64,000 nt of DNA from Macrothele yani (lineage: Eukaryota; Arthropoda; Arachnida; Araneae; Macrothelidae). The notes beneath the pieces were generated by a model that made no database searches, was not told the DNA's origin, and saw only the letters and a list, made by a program, of their open reading frames with translations. Shown piece by piece: positions 23,848 to 35,440 of the stretch; the first letter of the stretch is position 1, and each line of letters starts with the position of its first letter. A program made the translations under genes and the position numbers. Location: NCBI GenBank assembly GCA_039090855.1, contig CM077034.1, forward strand, positions 228,248,701 to 228,312,700, in the 5' to 3' direction.

Positions 23848-26800
23848 TGCTGCTGCGTACGTCGCAATACTCAAAAGCATCCATTACTTTCTGGTTGTAA
23901 TAGCTTTGTTTAGAACCTCAAGGTCCTGTTTAAGCTCATCTAAAGTGTCTTGTTGCAAAGCTGCGTACGTCGCAATACTCAAAAGCATCCGCTACTTTCT
24001 GGTTGTAATAGCTTTGTTTAGAACCTCAAGGTCCTGTTTAAGTTCATCTAAAGTGTCTTGTTGCAAAGCTGCGTACGTCGCAATACTCAAAAGCATCCGC
24101 TACTTTCTGGTTGTAATAGCTTTGTTTAGAACCTCAAGGTCCTGTTTAAGTTCATCTAAAGTGTCTTGTTGCAAAGCTGCGTACGTCGCAATACTCAAAA
24201 GCATCCGCTACTTTCTGGTTGTAATAGCTTTGTTTAGAACCTCAAGGTCCTGTTTAAGTTCATCTAAAGTGTCTTGTTGCAAAGCTGCGTACGTCGCAAT
24301 ACTCAAAAGCATCCGCTACTTTCTGGTTGTAATAGCTTTGTTTAGAACCTCAAGGTCCTGTTTAAGCTCATCTAAAGTGTCTTGTTGCAAAGCTGCGTAC
24401 GTCGCAATACTCAAATGCATCCGCTACTTTCTGGTTGTAATAGCTTTGTTTAGAACCTCAAGGTCCTGTTTAAGCTCATCTAAAGTGCCTTGTTGCAAAG
24501 CTGCGTACGTCGCAATACTCAAAAGCATCCGCTACTTTCTGGTTGTAATAGCTTTGTTTACAACCTCAAGGTCCTGTTTAAGCTCATCTAAAGTGTCTTG
24601 TTGCAAAGCTGCGTACGTCGCAATACTCAAAAGCATCCGCTACTTTCTGGTTGTAATAGCTTTGTTTACAACCTCAAGGTCCTGTTTAAGTTCATCTAAA
24701 GTGTCTTGTTGCAAAGCTGCGTACGTCGCAATACTGAAAAGCATCCGCTACTTTCTGGTTGTAATAACTTTGTTTACAACCCCAAGGTCCTGTTTAAGTT
24801 CATCTAAAGTGTCTTGTTGCAAAGCTGCGTACGTCGCAATACTCAAAAGCATCCGCTACTTTCTGGTTGTAATAGCCTTGTTTAGAACCTCAAGGTCCTG
24901 TTTAAGTTCATCTAAAGTGTCTTGTTGCAAAGCTGCGTACGTCGCAATACTCAAAAGCATCCGCTACTTTCTGGTTGTAATAGCCTTGTTTAGAACCTCA
25001 AGGTCCTGTTTAAGTTCATCTAAAGTGTCTTGTTGCAAAGCTGCGTACGTCGCAATACTCAAAAGCATCCGCTACTTTCTAGTTGTAATAGCCTTGTTTA
25101 GAACCTCAAGGTCCTGTTTAAGCTCATCTAAAGTGTCTTGTTGCAAAGCTGCGTACGTCGCAATACTCAAAAGCATCCGCTACTTTCTGGTTGTAATAGC
25201 TTTGTTTACAACCTCAAGGTCCTGTTTAAGTTCATCTAAAGTGTCTTGTTGCAAAGCTGCGTACGTCGCAATACTGAAAAGCATCCGCTACTTTCTGGTT
25301 GTAATAGCCTTGTTTAGAACCTCAAGGTCCTGTTTAAGTTCATCTAAAGTGTCTTGTTGCAAAGCTGCGTACGTCGCAATACTCAAAAGCATCCGCTACT
25401 TTCTGGTTGTAATAGCCTTGTTTAGAACCTCAAGGTCCTGTTTAAGTTCATCTAAAGTGTCTTGTTGCAAAGCTGCGTACGTCGCAATACTCAAAAGCAT
25501 CCGCTACTTTTTGGTTGTAATAGCTTTGTTTAGAACCTCAAGGTCCTGTTTAAGTTCATCTAAAGTGTCTTGTTGCAAAGCTGCGTACGTCGCAATACTC
25601 AAAAGCATCCGCTACTTTTTGGTTGTAATAGCTTTGTTTAGAACCTCAAGGTCTTGTTTAAGTTCATCTAAAGTGTCTTGTTGCAAAGCTGCGTACGTCG
25701 CAATACTCAAAAGTATCCGCTACTTTCTGGTTGTAATAGCTTTGTTTAGAACCTCAAGGTCCTGTTTAAGTTCATCTAAAGTGTCTTGTTGCAAAGCTGC
25801 GTACGTCGCAATACTCAAAAGTATCCGCTACTTTCTGGTTGTAATAGCTTTGTTTAGAACCTCAAGGTCCTGTTTAAGTTCATCTAAAGTGTCTTGTTGC
25901 AAAGCTGCGTACGTCGCAATACTCAAAAGTATCCGCTACTTTCTGGTTGTAATAGCTTTGTTTAGAACCTCAAGGTCCTGTTTAAGTTCATCTAAAGTGT
26001 CTTGTTGCAAAGCTGCGTACGTCGCAATACTCAAAAGTATCCGCTACTTTCTGGTTGTAATAGCTTTGTTTACAACCTCAAGGTTCTGTTTAAGTTCATC
26101 TAAAGTGTCTTGTTGCAAAGCTGCGTACGTCGCAATACTCAAAAGCATCCATTACTTTCTGGTTGTAATAGGTTTGTTTACAACCTCAAGGTCCTGTTTA
26201 AGTTCATCTAAAGTGTCTTGTTGCAAAGCTACGTACGTCGCAATACTCAAAAGCATCCGCTACTTTCTGGTTGTAATAGCTTTGTTTACAACCTCAAGGT
26301 CCTGTTTAAGTTCATCTAAAGTGTCTTGTTGCAAAGCTGCGTACGTCGCAATACTCAAAAGCATCGGCTACTTTCTGATTGTAATAGCTTTGTTTAGAAC
26401 CTCAAGGTCCTGTTCAGGATCATCTAAAGTGTCTTGTTGCAAAGCTGCGTACGTCGCAATACTCAAAAGCATCCGCTACTTTCTGGTTGTAATAGCTTTG
26501 TTTACAACCTCAAGGTCCTGTTTAAGTTCATCTAAAGTGTCTTGTTGCAAAGCTGCGTACGTCGCAATACTCAAAAGCATCGGCTACTTTCTGATTGTAA
26601 TAGCTTTGTTTAGAACCTCAAGGTCCTGTTCAGGATCATCTAAAGTGTCTTGTTGCAAAGCTGCGTACGTCGCAATACTCAAAAGCATCCGCTACTTTCT
26701 GGTTGTAATAGCTTTGTTTACAACCTCAAGGTCCTGTTTAAGTTCATCTAAAGTGTCTTGTTGCAAAGCTGCGTACGTCGCAATACTCAAAAGCATCGGC

Positions 26801-28040
26801 TACTTTCTGATTGTAATAGCTTTGTTTAGAACCTCAAGGTCCTGTTTAAGTTCATCTAAAGTGTCTTGTTGCAAAGCTACGTACGTCGCAATACTCAAAA
26901 GCATCCGCTACTTTCTGGTTGTAATAGCTTTGTTTACAACCTCAAGGTCCTGTTTAAGTTCATCTAAAGTGTCTTGTTGCAAAGCTGCGTACGTCGCAAT
27001 ACTCAAAGCATCGGCTACTTTCTGATTGTAATAGCTTTGTTTAGAACCTCAAGGTCCTGTTCAGGATCATCTAAAGTGTCTTGTTGCAAAGCTGCGTACA
27101 TCGCAATACTCAAAAGCATCGGCTACTTTCTGATTGTAATAGCTTTGTTTAGAACCTCAAGGTCCTGTTCAGGATCATCTAAAGTGTCTTGTTGCAAAGC
27201 TGCGTACGTCGCAATACTCAAAAGCATCCGCTACTTTCTGGTTGTAATAGCTTTGTTTACAACCTCAAGGTTCTGTTTAAGTTCATCTAAAGTGTCTTGT
27301 TGCAAAGCTGCGTACGTCGCAATACTCAAAAGCATCCGCTACTTTCTGGTTGTAATAGCTTTGTTTAGAACCTCAAGGTCCTGTTTAAGTTCATCTAAAG
27401 TGTCTTGTTGCAAAGCTACGTACGTCGCAATACTCAAAAGCATCCGCTACTTTCTGGTTGTAATAGCTTTGTTTACAACCTCAAGGTCCTGTTTAAGTTC
27501 ATCTAAAGTGTCTTGTTGTAAAGCTGCGTACGTCGCAATACTCAAAAGCATCGGCTACTTTCTGATTGTAATAGCTTTGTTTAGAACCTCAAGGTCCTGT
27601 TCAGGATCATCTAAAGTGTCTTGTTGCAAAGCTGCGTACGTCGCAATACTCAAAAGCATCCGCTACTTTCTGGTTGTAATAGCCTTGTTTAGAACCTCAA
27701 GGTCCTGTTTAAGTTCATCTAAAGTGTCTTGTTGCAAAGCTGCGTACGTCGCAATACTCAAAAGCATCCGCTACTTTCTGGTTGTAATAGCCTTGTTTAG
27801 AACCTCAAGGTTCTGTTTAAGTTCATCTAAAGTGTCTTGTTGCAAAGCTACGTACGTCGCAATACTCAAAAGCTTCCGTTACTTTCTGGTTGTAATAGCC
27901 TTGTTTAGAACCTCAAGGTCCTGTTTAAGTTCATCTAAAGTGTCTTGTTGCAAAGCTGCGTACGTCGCAATACTCAAAAGCATCCGCTACTTTCTGGTTG
28001 TAATAGCCTTTGTTTAGAACCTCAAGGTACTGTTTAAATG
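23848..28040. repeat. 108-bp satellite array, ~39 copies
   Basis: Highly homogeneous 108-bp monomers starting GCTGCGTACGTCGCAATACT. A single diverged copy of the monomer sits at 32783-32893, immediately 5' of another Tc1-like element. The sequences flanking the array on both sides (ATGACTTTTAATGC on the left, the Tc1 N-terminus on the right) match the flanks of that single copy. The array is therefore an in-place expansion of a Tc1 5' segment. Because 108 is 36 codons without a stop, one frame stays open for over 1,100 codons; this is not evidence for a protein. One base is missing at about 27006. Confidence 0.95.
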
Positions 28041-28049
28041 AAGTGTCTT

Positions 28050-28400
28050 TTTGCGAAATTTCTTTCAGGGCGACGACGAAATTAGTCACCTAACGGACTT
28101 CAAAGCAGGGCTAATTCTTGCTGGCCATATAGTTGGTGCCTCCGTGATAATAGTCACCAGGGTGGTGGGGGTATCGACAGGTACTGTGTCTACAATAGCG
28201 GCCGGAAAACGACCCTAACTAATAGATACAGGAGAGAATTAAAGAGGGTTGTTGCCCTAAATAAGACCACGGCGCCGAAAATTAATGCGAAGCTCAACAT
28301 ACATAGCCAGACGCCAGTATCAACGAAAACATTGCGCAAGGAACTGCATAAAAAAGATATTCATCGCAAATCTGCTATTGCAACTCTGTCCCACCAGACA
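28050..28400 (+). pseudogene. Tc1-like transposase N-terminal fragment
   Basis: Translation in broken frames gives the N-terminal DNA-binding region of a Tc1 transposase (LTDFKAGLILAGHIVGASV, later KTLRKELHKKDIHRKSAIA). The text is collinear with the element at 32917 onward. A deletion removes the linker around 28200, and a minus-strand mariner piece joins at about 28395. The catalytic part is absent. Confidence 0.75.
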
Positions 28401-28996
28401 CACAACACTATCTTTGCAGGATGAAAGTGATATTTTGGACGTCGTGTGGGCGTCCTGTTTGGAGTTAACAATTCCCTGCGATGCCTAAAATTCATGCACA
28501 GACACCACTTTTCATCTCCGGTAAAAATACGTGACAGAAAGAGTCTGTTGCTGTGAACTTTTGCTATAACGAGCGAGCAAGGAATCACAGATGGCAACAC
28601 GCTGTTTCTTGTTGCCCTCGGAGAGAGTGTGGCGTTCCCCGATTTCTGAACCTTTCCCATATGTTCCTAGTGTAGCACCATTGTGGCCTGATCAGAGTCC
28701 ATCTCAGTGGCCAATTTGTGTGTAGTTTGACGCAGATGAGATGGTTCAAATGATCCTCATCAAAGCGAGATGGACGACCTGAGCGTGGGGAGTTCTTGTG
28801 GTCAGAATTGCTACCTCGGAGCAATAGCATCCTCCCCATACACAACACTGATTTGTCGAGTAGCTTCGGCGGATTGCGATCCCTTGTTAAACGTGTAGAG
28901 GAGTAATTGTGAGTATTTCTCATTCCTCTGTACTTGACACTCCACGCTTCCAGACATAAAAACCGAAAAACCATTAGTTACAATCACACGACGCAA
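28395..28996 (-). pseudogene. Mariner transposase fragment (5' half)
   Basis: Minus-strand frames 28974-28585 and 28660-28361 join across a frameshift. They give a mariner N-terminal domain (SPRSGRPSRFDEDHLNHLI) followed by the first catalytic Asp in FTGDEKW and the WWD signature (KIVLCVWWD). The second and third catalytic residues are lost because the copy stops at about 28395. It lies opposite to and inside the remains of a Tc1-like element. Confidence 0.75.
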
Positions 28997-30485
28997 TATG
29001 ATTTAGATACACGATATCAATGGCTACGTTTTGATATGCATCTGGACATCCGGACCGTCACAACTGACCTGAGAAAACTCGGGAAACAAAACAGCAAGAA
29101 CTTATGCATCAACCGAATGAAACTGGCTGAACAGCACTCGCTGTCAAAATGGGCCCAAAAGAAGGCAGACTTAAGAAAGAACTTTGAAAGAATTCTACTG
29201 AGATGCTACTGGACAGTCCTTGTAGCTAAGGGCTAAATCCTTGAAAATGGTCCAACTCGAAGGGATGAAAACACTCCCATCACATGGCGGATGGGATAGG
29301 GGGATCCTCTTTGTCCAGTGGACCAAACCATGATTTAACCCACAGCACTGACAAGACTAGCAACAGGTGAATCTTTTTCTTTAATTCGAGTTTTAGAATA
29401 CGATTTTCACGGGGGTTTTCCCACAAAAGTACGTTTCGAGTTATAGAAAAATTCGAGTTTCAGAAATTCGACTTACAGAAGAAAAAATGCATGAAAAAAG
29501 GAGAAATTTTTAGGCAAAATGCCGAAATTCTCCGAGTTACGAAATAATTCGACTCCAAGAAGTCAGGAATGATACGTATAATTCGGCACTTAGTACCAAC
29601 CTTGCTGAACATCGACCTAGGATAGTTGTACACTGAAGACGACCCTAATGTAAACGGATCGAAACTAGTCTGAAGTGTTTGAGTAGTGTGTGCCCATTAC
29701 AATTAATTCTCTGCTTTCTGTCCAAATTTTGTGCAAACCTCTTGGTCTTGGTGTAACTATGAATCCTCTTTTATAGTTTGGTTTTACGTGAAGACGACGT
29801 CGATAAGAGATCATGATTTTAATCTCACTGTACATAGTTCTATTATTTCATTGATTCTTTTAAACCTCATCTTCATTTTTTTATTTGAATCTCGACCCTG
29901 GTTATAAGTTTTCATATAAACCTGCGAGTGTTTTTAGTTCTCGGAACTTAGTCTGCATGAACCTGTCAACTTCGGAACGTCCTGAGAGTATAAACAGCCA
30001 ACAATAACCTTACCAACTGTGCAATTGTAATGGAATGGTCTGCCAGAAGCTTATATTCAAAACCACACAATTTTTATTCATTTATTTGCATCTTTAACGC
30101 ATTTATTTGTGCACTGGCAACACCAAAGGTACTTTAAAGACAAAATAAAACTAATATGCACTTTTGAAAACCTACTGAATACATAGTTTTATGATCACAG
30201 AAGCAGGCAGAAAATGCTGGATGGCACAATAAATTGAAATGGCGTTTAAGTGAATAATTTTCAGTTCTCACAAAGAAATATTTTATTAAAAATAACAGGG
30301 ATAACAATAAATATATGTGTAACTTTACAAGTAAGCAAAACAAATAGAAAACAACACAACAAATTAATGTCCTACTCCCACTGCTGGGTTTTTTCTTGCA
30401 GTTTTGAACCACGTTGAAATCCCTCATTTCCGCAATTTCTTTTTGCTGTTTAAGAAACGTGCCGTAGTTACTTGCATTTCCTTTG
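28997..30485. other. Unassigned region
   Basis: About 1.5 kb with no gene recognised. Short frames at 28934-29236 (plus) and 30134-30427 (minus) show no convincing family motif. Between 29380 and 29600 the word TTCGAGTT and close variants recur irregularly. The rest is AT-rich. Confidence 0.5.
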
Positions 30486-30489
30486 AATC

Positions 30490-30745
30490 ACGAACAGGTA
30501 CAAGAGGTGATGATCAAAAAGTTTCCACGCAGGATTTATTTTAAACGAAAGTACAAGACTTAAAGATTCGTAACTTAGTCAGCTTGGAAACAGTCCCCTA
30601 CCGAAGACACACTTAGCACAAAGCTGTTTCCACTGCTCGAAGCATTTCTTGAAGTTATCTTGTGAAATATTGAACAGCTGCTTTGTCGCATTCTGTTGTA
30701 TCCCTTCATAATCTCAAAAATTTTTATCTTTCGACTGGCATTTGA
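30490..30745 (-). pseudogene. Mariner-like transposase C-terminal fragment
   Basis: Minus-strand translation gives YEGIQQNATKQLFNISQDN and then FKKCFEQWKQLCAKC, the C-terminal tail typical of mariner transposases, after which the frame shifts. The end near 30500 reads GATCAAAAAGTTTCCACG, like a mariner terminal inverted repeat. No catalytic part was found nearby. Confidence 0.6.
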
Positions 30746-31053
30746 TTGGTTTAAAAATCAGGCTTCATGCGACAATAATACATAAACGTAGAAGACGAGC
30801 GCAAACACACAGAGTCACATACGGTAAAAGGTTCGTTTAGCGGTAGCTTTCCGTCGTCCTAAGACATTGATCACCCGCAATAGAGAGGATGGGCTGGTTG
30901 CCAGAACTACAATTTGAAGTTAGGGTGCTGGAAATGTTGCCAGATTTTAGAAGAGATATCCAAACAAATGGGATTTAGTGAGGGGTCTCTGAATCGCAGT
31001 TTGTGGTGAACAAAATCTTAATGCTTTTTGGAAACGCAGAGATGATTTGTTGA

Positions 31054-31290
31054 TTAATGGGCAACTTTTTCAATTTCTTTAAAAATGGGAACTGCGGAGG
31101 TTAGTGCAGATAATGATGCTTTTGAAAGACCATTGAAAACATCTTTTTTGGGTTCACCAACTCTTGTATTGATGCTTCGGTATGTGCTTCCAATATACGC
31201 TGAGGGACCAGAGGAAGTTGAAATGGGAATAGCACAAACTCCAGGGGTGTCCAGGGGTGAGACAGGATCCCTGTCTTTAAGCAGGCACAT
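31054..31290 (-). pseudogene. Possible Penelope-like GIY-YIG fragment
   Basis: The minus-strand frame gives DTPGVCAIPISTS, AYIGSTYRSINTRVGE and PKKDVFNG. These resemble the GIY-YIG endonuclease of Penelope-like retroelements: a GVY-like strand, then YIG, then an Arg-containing helix. The frame ends PIFKEIEKVAH. It abuts the 38-bp array at 31290. Assigned from motif memory; could be coincidental. Confidence 0.35.
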
Positions 31291-32750
31291 TATTGCAGAA
31301 GGGTTGGGTTTCACTGTGAGAGTGTACATTGTCACAATGAAACCAAACCCTTCTGCAATAATGTACACTCTACAATGAAACCAAACCCTTCTGCAATAAT
31401 GTACAATCTACAATGAAACCAAACCCTTCTGCAATAATGTACACTCTACATTGAAACCAAACCCTTCTGCAATAATGTACACTCTAACAGTGAAACCAAA
31501 CCCTTCTGCCGTAACTTACAATCTACAGTGAAACCAAACACGTCTGCAGTAATGTACACTTTAACAGTGAAACCAAACCCTTCTGCAATATTGTACAATC
31601 TACAGTGAAACCAAACACTTCTGCAATAATGTACTCTCTACAGTGAAACCAAACACTTCTGCAATAATGTACACTCTACAGTGAAACCATACGCTTCTGC
31701 AATAATGTACACTCTACAGTGAAACCAAACCCTTCTGCAATAATGTACAATCTACAGTGAAACCAAACACTTCTGCAATAATGTACACTCTACAGTGAAA
31801 CCAAACACTTCTGCAATAATGTACACTCTAACAGTGAAACCAAACCCTTCTGCAATAACTTACAATCTACAGTGGAACCAAACGCTTCTGCAATAATGTA
31901 CACTCTACAGTGAAACTAAACACGTCTGCAGTAATGTACACTTTAAAAGTAAAACGAAACCCTTCTGCAATATTGTACAATCTACAGTGAAACCAAACAC
32001 TTCTGCAATAACGTACACTCTACAGTGAAACCAAACACTTCTGCAATAACGTACACTCTACAGTGAAACCAAACACTTCTTCAATAATGTACACTCTACA
32101 GTGAAACCAAACCCTTCTGCAATAATGTACACTCTAACAGTGAAACCAAACCCTTCTGCAATAACTTACAATCTACAGTGGAACCAAACGCTTCTGCAAT
32201 AATGTACACTCTACAGTGAAACTAAACACGTCTGCAGTAATGTACACTTTAAAAGTAAAACGAAACCCTTCTGCAATATTGTACAATCTACAGTGAAACC
32301 AAACACTTCTGCAATAACGTACACTTTACAGTGAAACCAAACACTTCTGCAATAACGTACACTCTACAGTGAAACCAAACACTTCTGCAATAATGTACAC
32401 TCTACAGTGAAACCAAACCCTTCTGCAATAATGTACAATCTACAGTGAAATCAAACCCTTCTGTAATAATGTACACTGTAGCAGTGAAACCAAACCCTTC
32501 TGCAATAATGTACAATCTACAGTGACCACCAAACTCTTCGGCAATAATGTACACTGTAACAGTGAAACCAAACCCTTCTGCAATAATGTACACTGTAACA
32601 GTGAAAACAAACCCTTCTGCAATAATGTACACTGTAACAGTGAAACCAAACCCTTCTGCAATAATGTTTACTCTACAGTGAAACCAAACCCTTCCGCAAT
32701 AACGCACACACTAACAGTGAAACCAAACCCTTCTACAATAATGTGTACGT
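31290..32750. repeat. 38-bp minisatellite, ~37 copies
   Basis: Monomer AATGTACACTCTACAGTGAA followed by ACCAAACCCTTCTGCAAT. The first monomer (about 31290-31327) is in reverse orientation to the rest and forms a hairpin with its neighbour. A variant block recurs after 306 bp (31861 and 32167), that is eight monomers, showing segmental duplication. It ends next to the Tc1-like element at 32760. Confidence 0.92.
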
Positions 32751-32759
32751 CTCATTAAA

Positions 32760-34650
32760 CGTCATGCATCATGACTTTTAATGCAGCTCCGTACGTCGCA
32801 ATACCCAAAGGTATCCACCACTTTTTGGTTGTAATATCTTTGGTTAGAACCTTAAAGTCCTGTTTCAGTGAATTTAATGGGTCATATTGCAACATTTATT
32901 TCAAGGTAACGACAGAATGAGCAACCTAATGGACTTCGAAAGAGGACTAATTGTTGGTGGCCGGCTAGTTGGTGCCTCCGTGACACCCGTCGCCAAGGTA
33001 GTGGGGGTATTGAGAGCTATTGTGGTTAATTGGCATAGTTAATTTCATTAAAACATACCGTGTTTGTGGCAAAACCTCACCTGCGAAACGCAAGAGCAGC
33101 CGGAAAACCACCCTGACTGATAGAGACAGGAGGGCATTAAAGAGCATTGTTACCCATAATAAGAAGGCCACGGTGTCAAACATTAGTGGAGTTCAATATA
33201 CATCTCCAGACCCCAGTATCAACAAAAACAGGACTAGCATAAACAAGATATTCATAGCAGAGCTGCTACTTCAAAACCTCTGGTGACCTGGATGACTGTT
33301 AGGTCACCAGAGGAGCATACAACGTTGCCTGTTGCTGCATGGAAACGTGTATTGTTTTCGCATGAATCCACGTTCACACTATTCCCCACTGCGGGACATG
33401 TTTAAGTGTGGAAACACAGTCAGAAGGGTACAACCCAGACTGACTGATCCCAACAGTGCAGTATGGTGGTGGTATTATCATGGTCTGGGCGGTCATATCG
33501 TGGTTTTTAGCAACTCATCTGATCACCTTCAGAGGGCGAATCACTGGCCGGGGTGTATGAAACCATTTTGGCCAACCAAGTCCATCCAATGTTTCCGGCA
33601 TTGTTTCCTTTGGCCAACCAAGTCCATCCAATGTTTCCGGCATTGTTTCCTTTGGCCAAACAAGTTCATCCAATGGTTCTGGCATTGTTTCGTTTTGCCA
33701 ACCAAGTCCATCCAATGGTTCAGGCATTGTTTACTTTGGCCATCCAAGTCCATCCAATGGTTCAGGCTTTGTTTCCTTTAGCCAACCAAGTCCATCCAAT
33801 GGTTCAGGCATTGTTTCCTGCAGGGGATGCCATCTATCAAGATGATCCCCTGATCACTTTGAAAGAATGGATGACTGGCAAGGTGTATGAAACCATTTTG
33901 GCAGACCAAGTCCGTCCAATGGTTCAGACATTGTTTCCTGCAGGGGATGCCGTCTATCAAGATGATCCCATGATCACTTTGAAAGGACGGATTACTGGCA
34001 GGGTGTATGAAACCATTTTGGCCACCCAAGTCCATCCAATGCAGCAGGCATTGTTTCCTTTGGCCAAACAAGTTCATCCAATGGTTCAGGCTTTGCTTCC
34101 TTTGGCCAACCAAGTCCATCCAGTGGTTCAGGCATTGTTTCCTGCAGGGGATGACATCTATCAAGATGATCCCCTGATCACTTTGAAAGGACGGATGACT
34201 GGCAGGGTGTATGAAACCATTTTGGCCAAACAAGTCCATCCAATGGTTCAGGCATTGTTTCGTTTGGCCAGCCAAGTCCATCCAATACTTCAGGCATTGT
34301 ATCCTTTGGCCAATCAAGTCCATCCAATGGTTCAGGCATTGTTTCTTGCAGGGGATGCCATCTATCAAGATGATAACTCCCCAATTCCTAGAGCTCGGAA
34401 TGTCCAATCATGGTTTATGGAACATGAGGTCGAACTTTCACTCCTTTCTTGGCCTCCCCAATCACCAGATTTTAACATCGTCGAGCCACTGTGGTCTGTG
34501 TTGTAAAACAGGGTAAGATCCCGTTATCGTCCTCCTGCATCTCTCAAAGACCTGGAGCAGTGTCTGCATAAAGAATGGTGTAACATCTCATTAACCACCA
34601 TCCAAGATTTGTGTACGTCCATTCCAAGGAGGATTCAGGCAGTTTTAAGA
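32760..34650 (+). pseudogene. Tc1-like transposase pseudogene with internally amplified core
   Basis: Starts at ATG 32917 (MSNLMDFERGLIVGGRLVG), the Tc1 helix-turn-helix N-terminus. Then comes KRKSSRKTTLTDRDRRALK in another frame. The first catalytic Asp is replaced by His (FSHESTF, near 33350). The segment carrying the second catalytic Asp (IYQDD) is tandemly amplified at 33553-34370 and stays open for 317 codons. The Glu is kept in FNIVEPLWSVL and is followed at once by a stop (34504), after which the C-terminus (ASLKDLEQCLHKEW, SIPRRIQAVL) continues. Inactive. The 108-bp monomer ancestor lies at 32783-32893, just upstream. Confidence 0.85.
33553..34370 (+). repeat. 42-bp / 120-bp higher-order repeat inside a transposase gene
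   Basis: A 14-codon unit (consensus ANQVHPMVQALFPL) and a 40-codon unit that adds AGDAIYQDD and LITLKGRMTGRVYETIL alternate. Thirteen QVHP-type motifs and four IYQDD or VYQDD motifs can be counted. Both lengths are multiples of three, so the frame is conserved. The single-copy form of the same text is recognisable as the normal stretch between the first and second catalytic residues of Tc1 transposases. Confidence 0.9.
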
Positions 34651-35440
34651 AATTTAGCTACGGTCGCTGTTTTCGCGATATGCGATAGCTTAATCCAAAA
34701 TGGAAGAGAAAAATTAGTGTCCTCAGCGAAATGGCGCCAGTTGTTTAAATATCAACCCATCAGCAGATTCTGCGTTGGCTTTTCTATTTCTTTGAAAACT
34801 AGTTTCCATAATTCTGGCCAGAATTCGTACTCCACTAATGTTATTTTCTGAGTTCTTAAGGTATGTTACTACAGCACCTGTTGGCTCAATAATCCCCCTC
34901 TCCATACACTCTACACCACTCCATAAAGGAGTAGGGGAGATTGTAGTGGATAGAGGGATTAGACCTATTCCCCCATTCAAAGTTCAAGTTTAAACCATTG
35001 TTAGATTTGATATCTTACGGCATCTTTCCAAGGCCATAAATCGTTAGTTTCCCACTGATGTCCAAACTCTTGTTAGTGTGAGCAATCATTTTTTGCTACG
35101 ATTTTCCAAGCGACAAAAGCGGCTTACTTTCTTTAGCATTTTGCTACAACTTTTTCCCCATTTGAGCATTTTATTTTTGAACCCGCTTTAACTCTGGCCA
35201 TTTTGAATGCCTACGGTGGTCCCACACCCTAATAGGTACGTAAGACCTTCTATTCCTAGGTGTTCACATTATTCCGACCAACCCTTGTACACTGTAATAA
35301 TGCAGTTGTCACTTGCCCCTTTCATGCAATGCGGGCCTTTTCTGATGAACTGCATCCCTCAAACACTGCAAAACTTGACAGTAGTACTCGATACTAATTG
35401 TCTTGCCTGATAGAGTGTTTTCATTAAACACAATTACTTC
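34651..35440. other. Unassigned region
   Basis: AT-rich sequence between a Tc1 and a mariner remnant. Nothing recognised; short frames have no family motif. Confidence 0.5.

Noticed and set aside
23486..27025. 1179-codon open frame and its continuation at 26974-28017
   Set aside because: It is the 108-bp satellite read through. A 36-codon monomer without a stop gives an endless frame. The ancestor monomer is non-coding transposon 5' sequence.
28934..29236. 100-codon plus-strand frame
   Set aside because: Overlaps the mariner 5' end on the other strand at its start, and the rest has no recognisable domain.
30134..30427. Minus-strand frame with Cys/His residues, possible zinc finger
   Set aside because: Spacing of Cys and His fits no finger I recognise, and the region is AT-rich with many stops around it.
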